DNA from: Hungatella sp. | GTDB lineage: Bacteria > Bacillota > Clostridia > Lachnospirales > Lachnospiraceae | Direction of reading: 5' to 3' | Length of the DNA: 55,908 bases | Assembly (NCBI GenBank): GCA_022792815.1 | Contig: JAAWBS010000066.1 | Span: 1 to 55,908, forward strand | In this document: piece after piece, positions 34,004 through 41,679 of the stretch | How the letters are laid out: the number at the start of each line of letters is the position of its first letter | Position numbering within the stretch: the first letter of the stretch is position 1 | Program-made: the position numbers and the translations under genes | Notes under the pieces: generated by a model | Seen by the model: only the letters and a program-made list of their open reading frames with translations | Database searches by the model: none | Told to the model about the DNA's origin: nothing

Positions 34004-35110
34004 CTATTTCACCTGTTTTATCAAATCTGTATAGATACCGTCCAGCTGCTTTACTGATTGAGAGATATCGTATGTTTCAATCAGCGGGCCATGATTTATT
34101 TTATACTCGCTGCGTTGTCCCACAGACATGGGTTTGATTTTTACAATCGTATCCGACCATTGGTCCGGCGCTTCATCAATAGACTTCCAGATGATATCTC
34201 CAAAATCCACTTCATGAGTTACTCGATCAGACACAACACAAGGCAGACCCGAAATCTGCGCTTCCAGCAGCACAACAGGAAGTCCCTCGTATCTGGATGG
34301 GAAAACAAACACATCAAATGATGAATAAATGTCTGATGGATTTTCCGTTTCTCCATACAAAATAATCCGGTCCCTATACGGATGGCATTCTATTTGATCT
34401 CTTAGTTTTTCATAATCCGGTCCACTTCCAACCATCATGAGAATTGCATCCTCCCGCCGGAGAGCCGCCTTTTCAAACACCTTCAGCAGATATTCCTGAT
34501 TCTTCTGCGCATTCATCCTTCCGATATGGCCGATAATGAATTTATCCTCTGCCTGCAGCTGTGTTCTTATGACCTCGCGGCCTCGGGGGGAAAACGCAAA
34601 CTCATCTGTGTGAAATCCATTGGGAAGTACTTCAAAACCGTGGCTGCCAAACAGCCAGTCCCCAGCCAGCTCTCCACATGCCAATGCCTTTGTATAAACC
34701 TTCCTAAAATATGGATTCAGGATCTTATGTATCCTCCAATTAGGACAGGTGCTGTTGTGACTATGTGCGATACGAATTTTTATACCTGCCAGTCTTGCTA
34801 TAGTCAGTTCAATCGCCATCATCGAACTGTTGCCATGGTCGTGTATCACATGATAGCCTCCAGCTTTTAATGCTTTCCACAATGCCAAATAATGCTTCCC
34901 AGGGGTTTGCCGGCGGGAGGGAAGCGGGATCAAATTGATTCCGTACTCACCGCACGCTTTCCTATATTGTTCAGCAATCGGCTTTCCCGCAAGAATCGTC
35001 AGGTCAAATTTATTTTTGTCCAATGCCATGGCGTAGTTCATGATCACGGTTGAGATCCCTGTCACATCAAAATGATTGGTCACCATAGCTGCCTTGATTT
35101 TACCCTGCAT
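34004..35110 (-). CDS. Glycosyltransferase family 4 (GT1-domain)
   Basis: A 368-aa GT4 transferase: opening MQGKIKAAMVTNHFDVTGIS, acceptor-side Gly loop, HDHGNSSMMAIELTIARLAG, IGHIGRMNAQKNQEYLLKVF and the donor-binding EX7E segment VFPSRYEGLPVVLLEAQISG. ATG 35110 is chosen (AAGGAAATAAA ahead) over GTG/ATG codons seven codons up. Donor and linkage are unknown. Confidence 0.9.
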   Translation of the reverse strand: MQGKIKAAMVTNHFDVTGISTVIMNYAMALDKNKFDLTILAGKPIAEQYRKACGEYGINLIPLPSRRQTPGKHYLALWKALKAGGYHVIHDHGNSSMMAIELTIARLAGIKIRIAHSHNSTCPNWRIHKILNPYFRKVYTKALACGELAGDWLFGSHGFEVLPNGFHTDEFAFSPRGREVIRTQLQAEDKFIIGHIGRMNAQKNQEYLLKVFEKAALRREDAILMMVGSGPDYEKLRDQIECHPYRDRIILYGETENPSDIYSSFDVFVFPSRYEGLPVVLLEAQISGLPCVVSDRVTHEVDFGDIIWKSIDEAPDQWSDTIVKIKPMSVGQRSEYKINHGPLIETYDISQSVKQLDGIYTDLIKQVK

Positions 35111-35150
35111 TTTATTTCCTTCCCCGGTCATCCAAGATCATACAGCCCCA

Positions 35151-36152
35151 TTAATTCCCGACGTTTACATGATACTTTTTCCTTCGCCAAATCATTGCTT
35201 GAGGAATCAGGGCCGGACAAAGCCAGAGAACCACTGCCCGCATTCGCTGCATCGCGGAAGTCGGCACGTGAAAACAGGAAAACTTATATTGTCTCATGAC
35301 CTTTCTGCATTCGTGATACATTTCCGGATACTGCTTTTTCCCGTTGGACAGCACAAGTAAATCATAGACATCTGTATTGGTACGCCACCAGGCAAATTCC
35401 CATGCTTTGTTCAATCTTTCACTGTGCAAAATCAAATTCTTCTTTATGAGCTGAACTGCATAAAGACCGTTCTCCCATTTCTTCGCATTGAACTTGGTGG
35501 TCACACTATTCTCGTTATCTTTCCTATAGAAATATAGTTTCCTTCGACCGACAGCCACCGTCTGAGCTCTCTGAAACGCTGCCGTATTAAAATTGAATCC
35601 CTCTCCTATACACAACTCCTCCTCGAATCGAATCCCCTGATCCAAAAATGTCTTTTCATAGATCTTGTTATATACCCCTATTGGAATTTCATAGCTGAGA
35701 ATCGCTTCTGTGGCCCTTTCTCCGGAATAGACCGTTTGTTCTGTGTTTTTACTTTGTCTTACATCAAAGCTGGTAAACAATTCTGTCGTCAGTGCAATTT
35801 GTGAATGGTATTTTTCTGCCAACTGCAGCATGTACTCCACATAATCCGGCATCACGTAATCATCACCGTCAACAAAGCAAATGTACGCTCCGGAAGCGGC
35901 TTCGATTCCGGTGTTTCTGGCTGCGCTCACTCCGCCATTTTCCTTATGAATTACCTTGACCCGCAGATCGGATGCCCCATAAGAATCACAGATCTGCCCG
36001 GAATCATCTTCCGAGCCGTCATCTACTAAAATAATTTCCAGATCCTCATATGTTTGTCTGCAAATGGATTCAATACACTTGGACACATATGGTGCAACAT
36101 TATAGATCGGAACAATCACTGAAACGGTTTTATGTTCTTTTTTTCCTGTCAT
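35151..36152 (-). CDS. Glycosyltransferase family 2
   Basis: A 333-aa GT-A transferase: VSVIVPIYNVAPYVSKCIESI, LVDDGSEDDS, NGGVSAARNTGIEAASG and the metal-binding CFVDGDDYVMPDY. The remainder is an all-alpha C-terminal region common in EpsH/EpsJ-like capsule enzymes. It probably adds a sugar to the lipid-linked repeat unit. The adjoining pyruvyltransferase gene ends 15 bp upstream. Confidence 0.92.
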   Translation of the reverse strand: MTGKKEHKTVSVIVPIYNVAPYVSKCIESICRQTYEDLEIILVDDGSEDDSGQICDSYGASDLRVKVIHKENGGVSAARNTGIEAASGAYICFVDGDDYVMPDYVEYMLQLAEKYHSQIALTTELFTSFDVRQSKNTEQTVYSGERATEAILSYEIPIGVYNKIYEKTFLDQGIRFEEELCIGEGFNFNTAAFQRAQTVAVGRRKLYFYRKDNENSVTTKFNAKKWENGLYAVQLIKKNLILHSERLNKAWEFAWWRTNTDVYDLLVLSNGKKQYPEMYHECRKVMRQYKFSCFHVPTSAMQRMRAVVLWLCPALIPQAMIWRRKKYHVNVGN

Positions 36153-36166
36153 CTTCTTTGTATCCT

Positions 36167-37288
36167 TTACTTTAAGTAGTTAGAAAGGTATACCTCCGCC
36201 TTTTCCCTCTCACCCTGCAGATCATGATTGATCTTTTCATAATCAATGTTTTGTCTCAAAGCAATGCCGGCCTGAGCAATGTCATAGACAGCCTGATCTC
36301 TCAATCCAAGCCTCAACAGCAGATCCGTTAATTTTTCTTCGTTTCCATAGCTCCCGCCTGCACTTCTGCGGACTAATGCGGCAAACGGCCGATGTGTAAT
36401 CACAGAAAAAATGCTTCCATGAAATGTGTCGGTTATGACCTCCTTTGCATTTCTGAAATAGCTGAGCACTTCAAAGGGAGAACAGTCAATAAAGCGGTGT
36501 GCACACCTCTGGATGCCCCCGATGGCATAAATTTTTAAATTCTTTTTCTTTGCATACGCGCTGATCCAATCTGCTTCTCTATCCGAGATTCGGCCGGAAT
36601 ACGCATAGAGGATCAGATATTCTTCCGCTTTTTCCATCTGCGGGATCAGCTGGCACCAGTGCATATAATCGTAGATCAAAACCGGATCCAAATGATATAC
36701 CGGTCTTTTTCCGGTCAATGCCTCCACAATCTTTCCAGAGTTATCATCTCGTACAGAGATCCCGTCAAACTTTTTCAGCAGACTTCCGATTTCGTCTGCT
36801 TTTCCATACTTTCGAAGTTTGTCCAGCGTGGTATTTCCAAAAGATGCTCCATAGGTAATCAGACAGTCTGCTCTGCTGTTTTTCCCAAACAGTTCCAACG
36901 AGTAGCCTACATTGGCATTCTTCTGAATACAATTAAAGACCTCATCGCTGCCAATGACCAAACAGTCTAGCTGAGGATTGTAGTTCATGGCAGCACTTAC
37001 GTTCAAAAGCGGCATATATTTTTTGGAGAATAGCTGTTTGTATTGAATAAAGGCCATCTTATGTGAAAACGGAGCCTCGGAATCAAAGATCTCCAGGCCC
37101 TTTTCCAGTTTGCGCATATACTTATTTCGTTTATCCACATGCTCTGTCACTACAGGCTCATCTACGTGATAATCAACAAATTCAACTTTACAGTCCTGTT
37201 TCTCAAGCAATTGTTTTAATGCATATGCCTGTAAAAAAGAGCCGTAATTCGCGATGCGCTGCATAGACATGATTCCAACTTTTTTCAT
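36167..37288 (-). CDS. Polysaccharide pyruvyl transferase family protein
   Basis: A 373-aa protein of the pyruvyl transferase family (MKKVGIMSMQRIANYGSFLQ; VIGSDEVFN; SVRDDNSGKIV; HLDPVLIYD; EVITDTFHGSIFS). Such enzymes transfer pyruvate from phosphoenolpyruvate to a sugar, giving an acidic ketal on the polymer. This suggests a negatively charged repeat unit. Some family members have other roles, so substrate is inferred. Confidence 0.88.
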   Translation of the reverse strand: MKKVGIMSMQRIANYGSFLQAYALKQLLEKQDCKVEFVDYHVDEPVVTEHVDKRNKYMRKLEKGLEIFDSEAPFSHKMAFIQYKQLFSKKYMPLLNVSAAMNYNPQLDCLVIGSDEVFNCIQKNANVGYSLELFGKNSRADCLITYGASFGNTTLDKLRKYGKADEIGSLLKKFDGISVRDDNSGKIVEALTGKRPVYHLDPVLIYDYMHWCQLIPQMEKAEEYLILYAYSGRISDREADWISAYAKKKNLKIYAIGGIQRCAHRFIDCSPFEVLSYFRNAKEVITDTFHGSIFSVITHRPFAALVRRSAGGSYGNEEKLTDLLLRLGLRDQAVYDIAQAGIALRQNIDYEKINHDLQGEREKAEVYLSNYLK

Positions 37289-37298
37289 CTGTCAACCC

Positions 37299-37793
37299 TC
37301 AATACAATCCTTCTACCAGCCGCTCAAGCTCTTCATTAAACTTCCCATTGTTGCTGTTCATGCCATGTTTCATTCCTGCGACAATCTGATCATAATTCGC
37401 TATGATTTCCCCGAGTTTATCAAGATCCTCCACCGGAATGATTGTCCCCATACGCTCTGCGACATTGCAGACAAACTCCACTTGATGGTCATTGACATGC
37501 TCATGAAACTTTTTCTGGCGCGGAACAACGATAGGTGTCTTACCAATCTGGAGCGGCATAAGAAAACTCGCCGGACCTCCGTGGCTGATCACAATCCGTG
37601 CCTCTTTCACATTCTTAACCATCTGCTGATAGGAAATCCATTTACTCCATTTGCAATATCCGGGCTCATATGTGCTGAACCCTGTCTGACTGAATACTTC
37701 CTCCTGAATAAATCCGTACTGCTTTAATTCATCTACTTTTTGAACCAACCTGTCAAAGGGCTGCTCATGTGTTCCCACTGTCACAAAGATCAT
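37299..37793 (-). CDS. PssE/Alg13-like glycosyltransferase subunit
   Basis: A 164-aa protein matching the catalytic C-terminal half of family 28 transferases: MIFVTVGTHEQPFDRLVQKVDEL, ARIVISHGGPASFL and VPRQKKFHEHVNDHQVEF. It forms one enzyme with the Alg14/PssD-like partner encoded just upstream in the operon (37818-38267), the split arrangement seen in PssD/PssE and CpsF/CpsG. The pair likely adds the second sugar to the lipid carrier. Confidence 0.92.
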   Translation of the reverse strand: MIFVTVGTHEQPFDRLVQKVDELKQYGFIQEEVFSQTGFSTYEPGYCKWSKWISYQQMVKNVKEARIVISHGGPASFLMPLQIGKTPIVVPRQKKFHEHVNDHQVEFVCNVAERMGTIIPVEDLDKLGEIIANYDQIVAGMKHGMNSNNGKFNEELERLVEGLY

Positions 37794-37817
37794 CGCTTAT
37801 CTTTCCCCACAAATTTT

Positions 37818-38267
37818 TTAGAAAATGCTGCCCAGATTGATTGCTTTGGGGTATACCTTTTTCTGTTCTTCCCACTGCACAACAAACTGATCTGCTACCG
37901 GATATACGATTTTTCCCGTCATAGTCGGTTTATCAATACGGTCAAACACTTCGATATAAATGAGTTTTGCCCCAATCAACTTGCCCAAATAGAAAAACGG
38001 GACAGCAACAGCCGCACCGCAGGAAATAATCAAATCAGGTTTCTCTTTGTGCAGCACATTCCACGCAATCTTAGTATTTTTTATCAAGGCTTTTAAACTG
38101 CGGTTCGTCGGATAGTAGCACGGATATACCTTTTCGCCTTTCAAAAGACTCTGCGCATCTTCCTTATCAAATGTAACCCAGAATCTGTCTTTCTCTCTCC
38201 AAAAGGGCTTTAGCATATATAAATGTGTCAGATGTCCTCCCGACGAACCTACCAAACATACTTTCAT
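37818..38267 (-). CDS. PssD/Alg14-like glycosyltransferase subunit
   Basis: A 149-aa partner of the PssE-like protein. It opens MKVCLVGSSGGHLTHLYML and contains ISCGAAVAVPFFYLGKLIGAK and IYIEVFDRIDKPTMTGKIVYP, the Alg14-type membrane-associating half that recruits the catalytic subunit. It is the first true biosynthesis gene of the operon after the recombinase-like gene. No priming sugar-phosphate transferase precedes it. Confidence 0.92.
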   Translation of the reverse strand: MKVCLVGSSGGHLTHLYMLKPFWREKDRFWVTFDKEDAQSLLKGEKVYPCYYPTNRSLKALIKNTKIAWNVLHKEKPDLIISCGAAVAVPFFYLGKLIGAKLIYIEVFDRIDKPTMTGKIVYPVADQFVVQWEEQKKVYPKAINLGSIF

Positions 38268-38303
38268 GGTCTCTCCTGCGTTTCTTCTAAATAAACTATC
38301 TTG

Positions 38304-39182
38304 TCACTTCTCCAGCTCCATCACCATTTCCCGCGCATATCTGCTCAGACTATTCTTTAGATCTTTTGGCTTACATTCTTTCTCAATCTCTGCCAGACCT
38401 CGATATTTATCAAAAATATTGATTATCATCTTCATAGAGAGCGGTCTTCCAAATTTGGATAAAAACATGCGGTTCTGATAGGAATCATCATGTTCAAACC
38501 ACTCATGCTCTTCAAGCCACTCTTCCATCTGTCTCTGAAGAATCCGGGAAAATATCTTCACCGATCGTATCTTTCCTCTCTTTCCCTTTACCATCAACAG
38601 GGCTTCCTTTTTGTCATAATCAGTCAACTCCAACCGCAGCAGTTCGCTGACTTCTATGCCATGGAAAAAAAGGATTTTCATCATGACCTGATCACGGAGA
38701 CAAACTCTTCGGCGAAAGTCACTGTCCAGTTCCTCATATTCTCTGTCAATTGCCCTAAAAAAACGGTCTGCTTCATTTTTCGTCAAAAGAGTATCTTCTG
38801 TATTCTCCCTGGGAAGATTCACAGGCTTTAAAGGATCGTATTGTTTCAAAATTCCCTGAGTTGCCAGATAAGTAAGATAGATTCCAAATACCCGCTTCTT
38901 TCTGCAGATGGTCGAGTCGCGAAGCCCTTTTTCTCTGGAAAGATACTCTAAGTATGCTTCCATTTCATCCGATACAGAGGTATCCTTTCCGATCTGTCTG
39001 CTGCCGCCTGCTTCCTGCTGCCCTGCTGTGTCCTCCAGCCACAGATAGAATCTTTCCAAATCCATTCTGTATGCTTTCGCCGTACGTTCATCCAGCCCCC
39101 TGCCAAGCACTTGGGTATTTATAAATCTCTCGGTCATATTCTGATGGTTTTGATTTACTGTCATTGAGGGCGCCCCATTCAT
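38304..39182 (-). CDS. Tyrosine-recombinase-like protein lacking catalytic residues
   Basis: About 292 aa with a core-binding-like N-terminal domain (LDERTAKAYRMDLERFYLWL) and a recognisable integrase catalytic fold (VMMKILFFHGIEVSELLRLELTDYD; VKGKRGKIRSVKI; MFLSKFGRPLSM). The catalytic set is gone: box I Arg is Glu (HGIEVSE for GLRLSE), the box II HxLRH is KDLKN, and the chain stops before the Tyr nucleophile region. It should bind DNA but not cut it. It leads the capsule operon and starts 11 bp past the left inverted repeat. ATG 39182 is my choice; ATG 39164, and a TTG at 39242 that directly follows the integrase stop, are alternatives. Confidence 0.8.
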   Translation of the reverse strand: MNGAPSMTVNQNHQNMTERFINTQVLGRGLDERTAKAYRMDLERFYLWLEDTAGQQEAGGSRQIGKDTSVSDEMEAYLEYLSREKGLRDSTICRKKRVFGIYLTYLATQGILKQYDPLKPVNLPRENTEDTLLTKNEADRFFRAIDREYEELDSDFRRRVCLRDQVMMKILFFHGIEVSELLRLELTDYDKKEALLMVKGKRGKIRSVKIFSRILQRQMEEWLEEHEWFEHDDSYQNRMFLSKFGRPLSMKMIINIFDKYRGLAEIEKECKPKDLKNSLSRYAREMVMELEK

Positions 39183-39193
39183 GTTTATACCTG

Positions 39194-39222
39194 ATTTCGT
39201 GGATTTTCTGAATCTACGAAAA
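39194..39222. repeat. Left 29-bp inverted repeat (recombination site)
   Basis: The 29 bp are the exact reverse complement of 40601-40629. Inside is a near-palindrome: arm TTCGTGGATT, spacer TTCTG, arm AATCTACGAA, with one mismatch between arms. That is the form of a tyrosine-recombinase core site. Confidence 0.93.
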
Positions 39223-39242
39223 TCTTTTCTGCACCCGATCAA

Positions 39243-40388
39243 TCAAGCTTTTACTCGACCTGCCTGACCATAAATCTGACCATAAAACAAGGAAAGCCTG
39301 TCCATACATTTCCTTTTTGTCTCCATGGAAGGATGTACATACCGATTCAAGGTAATCTGTATATCAGAATGCCCCAGCAGCTCGCTGAGACTTTTCACAT
39401 CAGTCCCTCCCTCGATACAGTTGGTAGCAAACGTATGACGCAGGATGTGGAAATTTTTAGGTGTCTGCCCGGCATCTTCGAGAATTCTTTTGAAATAATT
39501 TTGTAAAGTTCTCGGTTCCAATGGCTTATCTCTGCCAAATATATATTCTTCTTTGTTATGAAGTGTGATGAGTTGATTTAGCATGGCATCTGACAGTGGT
39601 ATTTCACGTCTGGAATAGATACTTTTAGGCTCTGTTTCAAGGAGAATGGTCTTTGTGCGGTATCCGTCTGTATAAAGTCTCTGTACTGTTCGATTCACTG
39701 TAAGTAATTTATTTCGGTAATCGATATCGCTCCACTTCAGAGCACAAACCTCTCCGAGTCTCAGGCCTGTGTAAAGGCACAAAGACACGGCCGCAGAAAA
39801 AAAATCTTGCTTCTGACGCAAAGCGGAAAGAAGTTTTTCCTGCTCCTTTCTGGATAGAATCTCAACAGGTTTGCTTTTTTTCATGGTAACAGGGCGTTTC
39901 AAATTGGGAATTGTGATAGAATATTGTCTGGAAGCATAGTTAAGAATTTGATTCAGTACACAGTAAATACTTTTTGACATACTTTCTGATATATGCTCAG
40001 GAATCCTGTCGCTGACATAAGAAGCTGTCAATTCCGTCAGTTCCGCCTTCAGAAATACCTGCTCAAGATGTTTGCGGAAGATCTGCCTGTATTTTACATA
40101 TGTGGAGGGCTTTTTCGTCTTTTTGACGCCGGAAAGCCATTGCTCTGCCGCGGTTACAAACAAAAGTCTTTGGGGAACGGACGAAAGGAAATAATCTGTC
40201 TGCAAAAAAGCATTACTCGGATTCTTCTCTTTTTCCTTATATGCAAACAGTTTTTCTTTGGTTTTCTCATAGGTACTCCCATATACGGAACGATAAACTT
40301 TCTTTCCTTTTTCTTCACTGTACACCGAATACCTGCCTTCCCATCGTCCGTCTTTTCTCTTTCTGATATTTTCTCCATGTCTTGCCAT
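39243..40388 (-). CDS. Tyrosine recombinase (DNA invertase/integrase), intact
   Basis: A 381-aa phage-integrase family recombinase. An N-terminal arm-binding-like part (RKRKDGRWEGRYSVY) is followed by a SAM-like core-binding domain (LLFVTAAEQWLSGVKKTKKPSTYVKYRQIF region) and a complete catalytic domain: Arg in CLYTGLRLGEVCAL, Lys in the TEPKSIYSRREIPL hairpin, HILRHTFAT, LGHSDIQITLNRYVH with the nucleophile Tyr. All of it lies between the inverted repeats. ATG 40388 follows AAAGGAGAGG. It is transcribed toward the capsule operon from a promoter at 40457-40485, so it is expected to invert its own segment. Confidence 0.93.
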   Translation of the reverse strand: MARHGENIRKRKDGRWEGRYSVYSEEKGKKVYRSVYGSTYEKTKEKLFAYKEKEKNPSNAFLQTDYFLSSVPQRLLFVTAAEQWLSGVKKTKKPSTYVKYRQIFRKHLEQVFLKAELTELTASYVSDRIPEHISESMSKSIYCVLNQILNYASRQYSITIPNLKRPVTMKKSKPVEILSRKEQEKLLSALRQKQDFFSAAVSLCLYTGLRLGEVCALKWSDIDYRNKLLTVNRTVQRLYTDGYRTKTILLETEPKSIYSRREIPLSDAMLNQLITLHNKEEYIFGRDKPLEPRTLQNYFKRILEDAGQTPKNFHILRHTFATNCIEGGTDVKSLSELLGHSDIQITLNRYVHPSMETKRKCMDRLSLFYGQIYGQAGRVKA

Positions 40389-40456
40389 CGCAGTATCCTC
40401 TCCTTTTCTTTAGAATTTGACCACAAAACTGACCCTAAAAGCCATAATATCACCTA

Positions 40457-40485
40457 ATTTTAACTGCAATGGACTATCTTTACAA
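40457..40485 (-). promoter_or_regulatory. Promoter inside the invertible segment
   Basis: Minus strand TTGTAA (40485-40480), 17-bp spacer, TAAAAT (40462-40457), about 70 bp before the recombinase start. No equally good promoter was seen on the opposite strand of 40389-40600. Confidence 0.65.
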
Positions 40486-40600
40486 AAAAACAAAAAAATT
40501 TCTGTGGCATTTTTTTCAGATATATGATAGAATTACTTTCAGATAAAGAAGATTGAACTAAGATAGAATTGTCTTTTATTGTGTAAAATCCTTGTTTTTC

Positions 40601-40629
40601 TTTTCGTAGATTCAGAAAATCCACGAAAT
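40601..40629. repeat. Right 29-bp inverted repeat (recombination site)
   Basis: Exact reverse complement of 39194-39222, beginning TTTTCGTAGATTCAG. The sequence on either side shows no further match, so the repeat is sharply bounded. Confidence 0.93.
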
Positions 40630-40711
40630 ATTTGACGTATTCGGCATAAATGTTAACCGGCGATTCCCATCGCCGCCGACAGCATATTGTCCTATTGATC
40701 TAAATCGAAAC

Positions 40712-40750
40712 AGCGACGGAATCGCATCCCCATCTCGCGATTCCGCCGCT
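40712..40750. terminator. Strong two-way hairpin outside the switch
   Basis: The 471 bp from the recombinase start to the MBL gene hold the segment promoter, the right repeat and this hairpin. Fourteen base pairs (40712-40725 with 40737-40750, one G-T pair) with a short loop; ATTTTATCG follows on the plus strand and GTTTCGATTT on the minus strand. It ends the MBL transcript and would also stop transcription leaving the segment after inversion. Confidence 0.78.
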
Positions 40751-40859
40751 ATTTTATCGATACTCCCATATCACTCTTATGTCAGCACCTGAATGTTTGC
40801 CTTTGCTGCAGCAATCTTGTCACTGATCCCATGCTGGCTCGGCCAGGCTGCCTGGCCCT

Positions 40860-41678
40860 TTAGATCCCTTTCTCCCTCTTATAAGCGATATTTCCTTCTT
40901 TTCCGTCCAGACGTCTGTTTTGTCCGTCCACCGCCCTGCACAGAAGCAGCGTTTCGCCGAAAAATTCGATTTCTACATTGTCAGCAGTTCCGCTGAGAAT
41001 CGAGTCACAGCACTCAATCACATGGTCCAGCAGCTCCTTGGGTGATTGACCTGTCCCATGGTTTCTGATGATATGATCGTACCTGTCCTCAAAGGTTTTC
41101 AGCCGAAGCAGGCTTTTTCTGTAGTCAGACACATTGCTGGACTGGTCATTGTGCAGCAGCACAAATACCCCGCAGGCATCGCCGAAGACGATATACCGTT
41201 CCTCCTGAATCAGCGCACACATCATTCCCTGAGTGTGGCCCGGAACCCCGATCATCTGGATATGACAGTTTCCCAGATCAAAGACCTGCCCGTCATACAT
41301 CTCCTTCAGCTCCCCTTCATAGGCGGGATTGTACTCCTCTATGGGGATGTCCGCTACAGCCGGCCACTTCGCCCGGTTTCTGTCATATCGAAACTCCACG
41401 GCACTGTGTTCGTCATAGACCACCTGATCTTTTGGGTTCATATAAACCTCGTCAAAAAAGCAGGCTCCGCCCACATGGTCTAAATGGCCATGGGTCAGCA
41501 CCACAATTACCGGCTTATCTGTCAGAGTCTCCACATATTCTCTCAGGTTTCCGTACCCGTCTCCTGTATCCAGCAGGCAGGCCCTTTCATCTCCTTCTAC
41601 CAGATACAGGTATGTGCCGAGGACATCCCGAATCCTGGTGATTCGCTCTGTCAGTTTTTCACTTGTAAAATAGACCAT
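40860..41678 (-). CDS. MBL-fold hydrolase (glyoxalase II-like)
   Basis: A 272-aa metallo-beta-lactamase-fold protein. The metal site VVLTHGHLDHVGG is intact, with later ligands in IGVPGHTQGMMC, FGDACGVF and IIRNHGTG. It resembles hydroxyacylglutathione-hydrolase-type enzymes, but the substrate is not known. ATG 41678 (GAAAGGAGAGG ahead) overlaps the end of the PTS EIIC gene by none and follows it by one base, so the two are co-translated. The pairing with a sugar transporter subunit and an RpiR regulator hints at a sugar-phosphate or lactone substrate. Confidence 0.87.
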   Translation of the reverse strand: MVYFTSEKLTERITRIRDVLGTYLYLVEGDERACLLDTGDGYGNLREYVETLTDKPVIVVLTHGHLDHVGGACFFDEVYMNPKDQVVYDEHSAVEFRYDRNRAKWPAVADIPIEEYNPAYEGELKEMYDGQVFDLGNCHIQMIGVPGHTQGMMCALIQEERYIVFGDACGVFVLLHNDQSSNVSDYRKSLLRLKTFEDRYDHIIRNHGTGQSPKELLDHVIECCDSILSGTADNVEIEFFGETLLLCRAVDGQNRRLDGKEGNIAYKREKGI

Positions 41679-41679
41679 C

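Larger units (their letters stand above)
39194..40629. mobile_element. Predicted invertible DNA segment carrying its own recombinase
   Basis: Two perfect 29-bp inverted repeats bound 1378 bp that hold one intact tyrosine recombinase gene and its promoter. Inverted rather than direct sites predict inversion, not excision. In the orientation seen here the recombinase and its promoter point toward the recombinase-like gene and capsule operon, and I see no terminator before them, so read-through could turn the operon on. After inversion the promoter would face the hairpin at 40712-40750. Inversion itself is inferred; it has not been observed. Confidence 0.82.

Noticed and set aside
39194..40629. 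Reading the repeat-bounded segment as an integrated element with att sites
   Set aside because: The repeats are inverted, not direct, and the segment holds a single gene, so inversion fits better than excision or integration.
40777..40857. Short minus-strand frame ending SDKIAAAKANIQVLT just past the MBL gene
   Set aside because: It reads like the C-terminus of some protein and might be a gene remnant, but at under 30 codons without a start it cannot be assigned.
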